Below, piece by piece: positions 12,075-14,232 of a stretch of 14,232 bases of DNA; position 1 is the stretch's first letter, and each line of letters begins with the position of its first letter. The DNA comes from Frankiales bacterium (GTDB lineage Bacteria > Actinomycetota > Actinomycetes > Mycobacteriales > SCTD01), in the NCBI GenBank assembly GCA_025464695.1, contig JAODNQ010000254.1, positions 1-14,232 of the forward strand, given 5' to 3'. The translations under genes were made by a program, and so were the position numbers. The notes beneath the pieces are model-generated. The model ran no database searches. It was not told the origin of the DNA and saw only the letters and a list, made by a program, of their open reading frames with translations.

Positions 12075-13455
12075 GGGCCGGGCCCGCGCACCCGGTCCGT
12101 GTCGGCCTGGTCCTCGGCGCGCTGATGGCGCCGACGTCGCTCGGCATCTCCGCGACGGCGGTCGCCCTGCCGCGGCTCGGCGCTGACCTCGGCCTGGCGG
12201 GTCCGCGGACCGCCTGGGTGCTGGCCGGTCACGCCCTGGCTCTCGCCGTCGGGACGGCCCTGTCGGGCCGCGTCGCAGACCTGCACGGGCTCCGGCAGAC
12301 CCTGCTCGCAGGCGTTGCGCTGCTGCTCATCGGGTCCGCCGTCGCGGCGCTGGCATCGGGGTTCGGGCAGCTGCTCATCGGACGGCTCGTGCAGGGGGCG
12401 GGCGGCGCGGCAGTGTCGATCTCCGCGCTCGGCACCATGAGCGCGACCGCGAGCGCACCCGACCGAGCCCGCACCCTCGGCGCTATGACGTCGGTGATCG
12501 CGGCGATGCGGGCGCCGGGTCACTGGTCGGTGGGCTGCTCACCGACCTGGTGGGCTGGCGCGCCGTCGTGGCGCTGCCCGCACTCGCCGCACTGGCCCTG
12601 CCCGCGGCCGCCCGGCTCGCCCCGACCACGCCGCGGGCGCGGGGACGCCTGGACCTGCCCGGGGCGGCCCTGCTCGCGCTCACCGCCGGCAGCGCGGTCG
12701 TCCTGCTGCAGGCGCACAGCACCGGCCTGACCCGGCCGACCGTGCTCGCCGTCGCCGTCGTCGCCCTGCTCGCCCTCGCCCTGCTGCCAGGCCACGCCCG
12801 CCGACGGCCCGACGGGTTCCTGCCGGCCGCCGTCGTCGGCGACCCCGCCTTCCGGCGCTACGCCTTCGTGGGGATGAGCCTGTTCGCCGGGTACCTGTCC
12901 ATGCTGTTCGCCGCGCCGCTCCTGCTCGCTCAGCGCCAAGGCTGGGGACCGCTGCAGATCGGGCTGGCCCTGCTGCCCGCCGCGGCCGCCGCAACCCTAG
13001 CCGCCCGACTGGCCGGCGCAGCCGCCGAGCGCCGCTCCGAGCGCCACGTCGCCCTGGCGCTGACACTGACCAGCGCCACCGGCCTGATCGTCGCCGCGCT
13101 CGTCGTCAGCACCGCCGCGACCGTCCTCGGCCTCGCCGCGACCGTCTCTGCCTTCGCCGCCGGTCAGGTCCTGCTGGTCGGCGCCGTCACGCGGCTCGTG
13201 CCGGCAGCGGTCACCGGCTCCGCGCTCGCCCTGTTCAACTTCCTGTTCATCCTCGGCGGATCGCTCGGTTCCGCCGCCACCGGCGGCCTCGCGGACGCGC
13301 TCACCCTGCCCGGTGCGCTGGCCCTCATGGCCCTGCTGCCTCTCGGCGGCGCAGCACTCTCTCAGGGGATGAGCGGGGAGCCGCCCGAGCGCGCCCGTCA
13401 CCACCCAGCCGGGACGCCTACCTGGTCGAGGAAGGACCCCAGCCGGATGGTCTGA
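12071..13455 (+). pseudogene. DHA2-type MFS exporter with a one-base frameshift
   Basis: The two halves of one drug:H+ antiporter-like transporter are in different frames. The first half (from GTG 12071) carries the N-terminal helices, including GISATAVALPRLGADLGL, TALSGRVADLHGLRQTLLAG (the MFS loop 2-3 motif) and LLIGRLVQGAGGAAVSISAL. The reading then breaks after MTSVIAAM at about 12508. From there the frame one base earlier gives AGAGSLVGGLLTDLVGWRAV (motif C-like, if one base is restored) and continues through the remaining helices to 13455. Adding one G after the ATG at 12506-12508 restores an uninterrupted protein of about 461 aa, the right size for a 14-helix DHA2 member. Either a recent loss-of-function deletion or a sequencing error in a GC-rich stretch explains it. 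It is coupled to the FMN reductase by a 4-bp overlap. Confidence 0.88.
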
Positions 13456-13541
13456 CACTCGCTGCTGGGCCCGTCACCGGTCCTCGGGAAGGGCAACGAG
13501 CTGGCTGATCGGTGTCAGGCCGTGGGTCCGTGGCGGTGCGG

Positions 13542-13829
13542 TCAGACCGCGGCGACCTTGCCGCTGTAGACCGTGTACGTCGTACCGCAGCCCTCGGCGT
13601 GCTTGCGGACTGCAGCCCGCTCAGGAGTCGCGGCAGACACCTCGTACGCGTCCTCATCGGGCCAGAACAGCTCGGCAACGAGGTACGGCGTGCCGCCCCT
13701 CGGGTGGCTGAGCTGGAAGCCGCTCAACCCGGGCACGGCCTTGACAAGGGGAACGTGCTCATCGGTGTACCGGCGGTCGAAGGTCTCCTTGTCGGCCGGC
13801 TCGTCGTAGGTCACGGTCAGTCGGTACAT
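13542..13829 (-). CDS. EthD-family / dimeric alpha-beta barrel protein
   Basis: This 95-aa protein begins MYRLTVTYDEPADKETFDRR then YTDEHVPLVKAVPGLSGFQL. That is the EthD layout: beta strand, Y-x3-H-x-P-L, then P-G-[LV]. The segment PYLVAELFWPDEDAYEVS and the closing TTYTVYSGKV complete the small alpha/beta barrel. Members act as dimers; some assist ether or polyketide-type oxidations, but for most the function is unknown. I start at ATG 13829 because it begins exactly at the first strand. The longer open frame upstream is non-coding in style. It converges with the MFS gene. An 8-bp inverted repeat (GATCGTCG 13847-13854, CGACGATC 13880-13887) just upstream may be an operator. Confidence 0.85.
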   Translation of the reverse strand: MYRLTVTYDEPADKETFDRRYTDEHVPLVKAVPGLSGFQLSHPRGGTPYLVAELFWPDEDAYEVSAATPERAAVRKHAEGCGTTYTVYSGKVAAV

Positions 13830-14022
13830 CGCCAGGTCCCACCCTTGATCGTCGGATCCGCGTGCTCGGCCGCCAGGAGCGACGATCGATCTTGGCACCG
13901 ACCTGATGGCTGACCGCGCCCAGCATCACACCCGCCCCGCCGGGAACACGGTGCCACCTCGGACGGCGGGCATCCCGGGCGGCACCTGCCGTTCAACGCG
14001 GGGCAGACGTAGCGTCCCGGGC

Positions 14023-14106
14023 ATGGCGGAACCAGGTGTGGCGCTCGGTGCGGTCAACGTCCAAGCGGCTGACCCAGCGGCGCTGGCCGGCTTCTGGTCC
14101 AGGTTC
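14023..14106 (+). pseudogene. VOC-family (glyoxalase-like) gene truncated by an insertion sequence
   Basis: The ATG at 14023 opens MAEPGVALGAVNVQAADPAA then LAGFWSR, the usual N terminus of a VOC/glyoxalase-like protein (x-x-V-x-V-x-A-x-D-P-x-x-L-A-x-F-W). After F-W-S-R-F the homology stops and sequence typical of an IS3-family end begins with TG at 14107. The frame stays open into the element, but the downstream residues are not VOC-like, so only about 28 codons remain. The other part should lie beyond the element. A TAGCGT box at 14010-14015 could be a -10 for a leaderless start, without a clear -35. Confidence 0.65.
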
Positions 14107-14131
14107 TGTCTCGCGCCGGGTCTGATGGAGG

Positions 14132-14156
14132 CTCTCATCGCACGCGAGGATGAGAG
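14132..14156 (+). promoter_or_regulatory. Hairpin in the IS leader overlapping the orfA ribosome site
   Basis: CTCTCATC (14132-14139) pairs perfectly with GATGAGAG (14149-14156) over a 9-nt loop and ends 2 nt before ATG 14159. The likely ribosome site (GAGGA, 14146-14150) is partly inside the right arm. In transcripts that read in from outside, it would hide the start. Confidence 0.5.
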
Positions 14157-14158
14157 TC

Positions 14159-14232
14159 ATGGCAGCACCGAGGAAGTACCCGGACGAGCTCCGAGAGCGG
14201 GCGACCCGGTTGGCGGTCGAGGCGCGGCGTGA
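14159..14232 (+). CDS. IS3-family transposase OrfA, 5' fragment
   Basis: The first 24 codons, MAAPRKYPDELRERATRLAV then EARR, are the characteristic start of IS3-family OrfA: M-x-A-P-[RK]-K-Y-P-x-E-[LF]-[RK]-x-R-A. This is the beginning of the helix-turn-helix DNA-binding part. The gene runs past the right edge, so the frameshift site and the DDE domain of OrfB are not seen. It is out of frame with the interrupted VOC gene upstream. Confidence 0.85.
   Translation, partial: MAAPRKYPDELRERATRLAVEARR

Larger units (their letters stand above)
14107..14232 (+). mobile_element. Left end of an IS3-family insertion sequence, partial
   Basis: The element appears to start at TGTCTCGCGCCGGG (the TG terminus usual for IS3-family elements), followed by a short leader and the transposase orfA start. 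Only the left end is inside the window, so the right inverted repeat and target duplication cannot be checked. The exact boundary is inferred from where the VOC homology ends. Confidence 0.65.

Noticed and set aside
13906..14232. A single 108-aa plus-strand protein running to the window end
   Set aside because: It is a chance read-through from the VOC fragment into the insertion sequence; VOC similarity ends near 14106 and OrfA is in another frame.

Overview
The window is very GC-rich (visibly about 70% or more) with strong third-position GC bias, GTG/TTG starts, short operons and at least one probably leaderless gene. This points to a high-GC actinomycete. A Geodermatophilaceae/Frankiales-type soil or rock actinobacterium is my best guess, but the sequence alone does not fix the genus. 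I see no tRNA, rRNA or CRISPR array.

Layout. (1) 1-713 (-): start of a secreted, DUF11-like cell-surface protein that runs off the left edge. (2) 1113-3685: an arsenic resistance locus. A minus-strand operon arsR > ACR3-type arsenite permease > low-molecular-weight arsenate reductase arsC (25-bp gap, then a 4-bp ATGA overlap) diverges from an ArsI/CadI-family metalloenzyme. The shared gap holds three GAC-N4-GTC sites that look like ArsR operators. (3) 3936-6372: an orphan Cys-rich lipoprotein and a run of small proteins (51, 62 and 65 aa), separated by hairpins. (4) 6128-7492 (-): a stand-alone protein resembling the C-terminal domain fused to CheB-like methylesterases, then a secreted NlpC/P60 peptidase translationally coupled to two microproteins (46 aa and a 35-aa zinc ribbon). 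(5) 7677-8027: an NTF2/SnoaL-like protein. (6) 8122-10075: a divergent LysR regulator and EamA exporter pair. (7) 10194-10826: a VanX-like M15 D-Ala-D-Ala dipeptidase homologue that lacks the expected catalytic Glu. (8) 10871-13455: a MarR regulator divergent from an NADPH-dependent FMN reductase and a DHA2-type MFS exporter. Two GTTGG-N5-CCAAC operators lie between them, and the exporter carries a one-base frameshift. (9) 13542-14232: an EthD-like protein, then a VOC-family gene cut after about 28 codons by an IS3-family insertion sequence whose orfA begins at 14159 and runs off the right edge.

Function. The ars block is a complete detoxification module: sensing, reduction of arsenate, export of arsenite, and a C-As lyase/metal-binding enzyme. 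The MarR block looks like a redox or drug response module whose exporter is probably broken or mis-sequenced. The rest is accessory-type content with several small uncharacterised proteins. I found no convincing wholly new multi-gene system. The best candidates for something undescribed are the coupled NlpC/P60-microprotein operon and the free-standing CheB-tail protein upstream of it.
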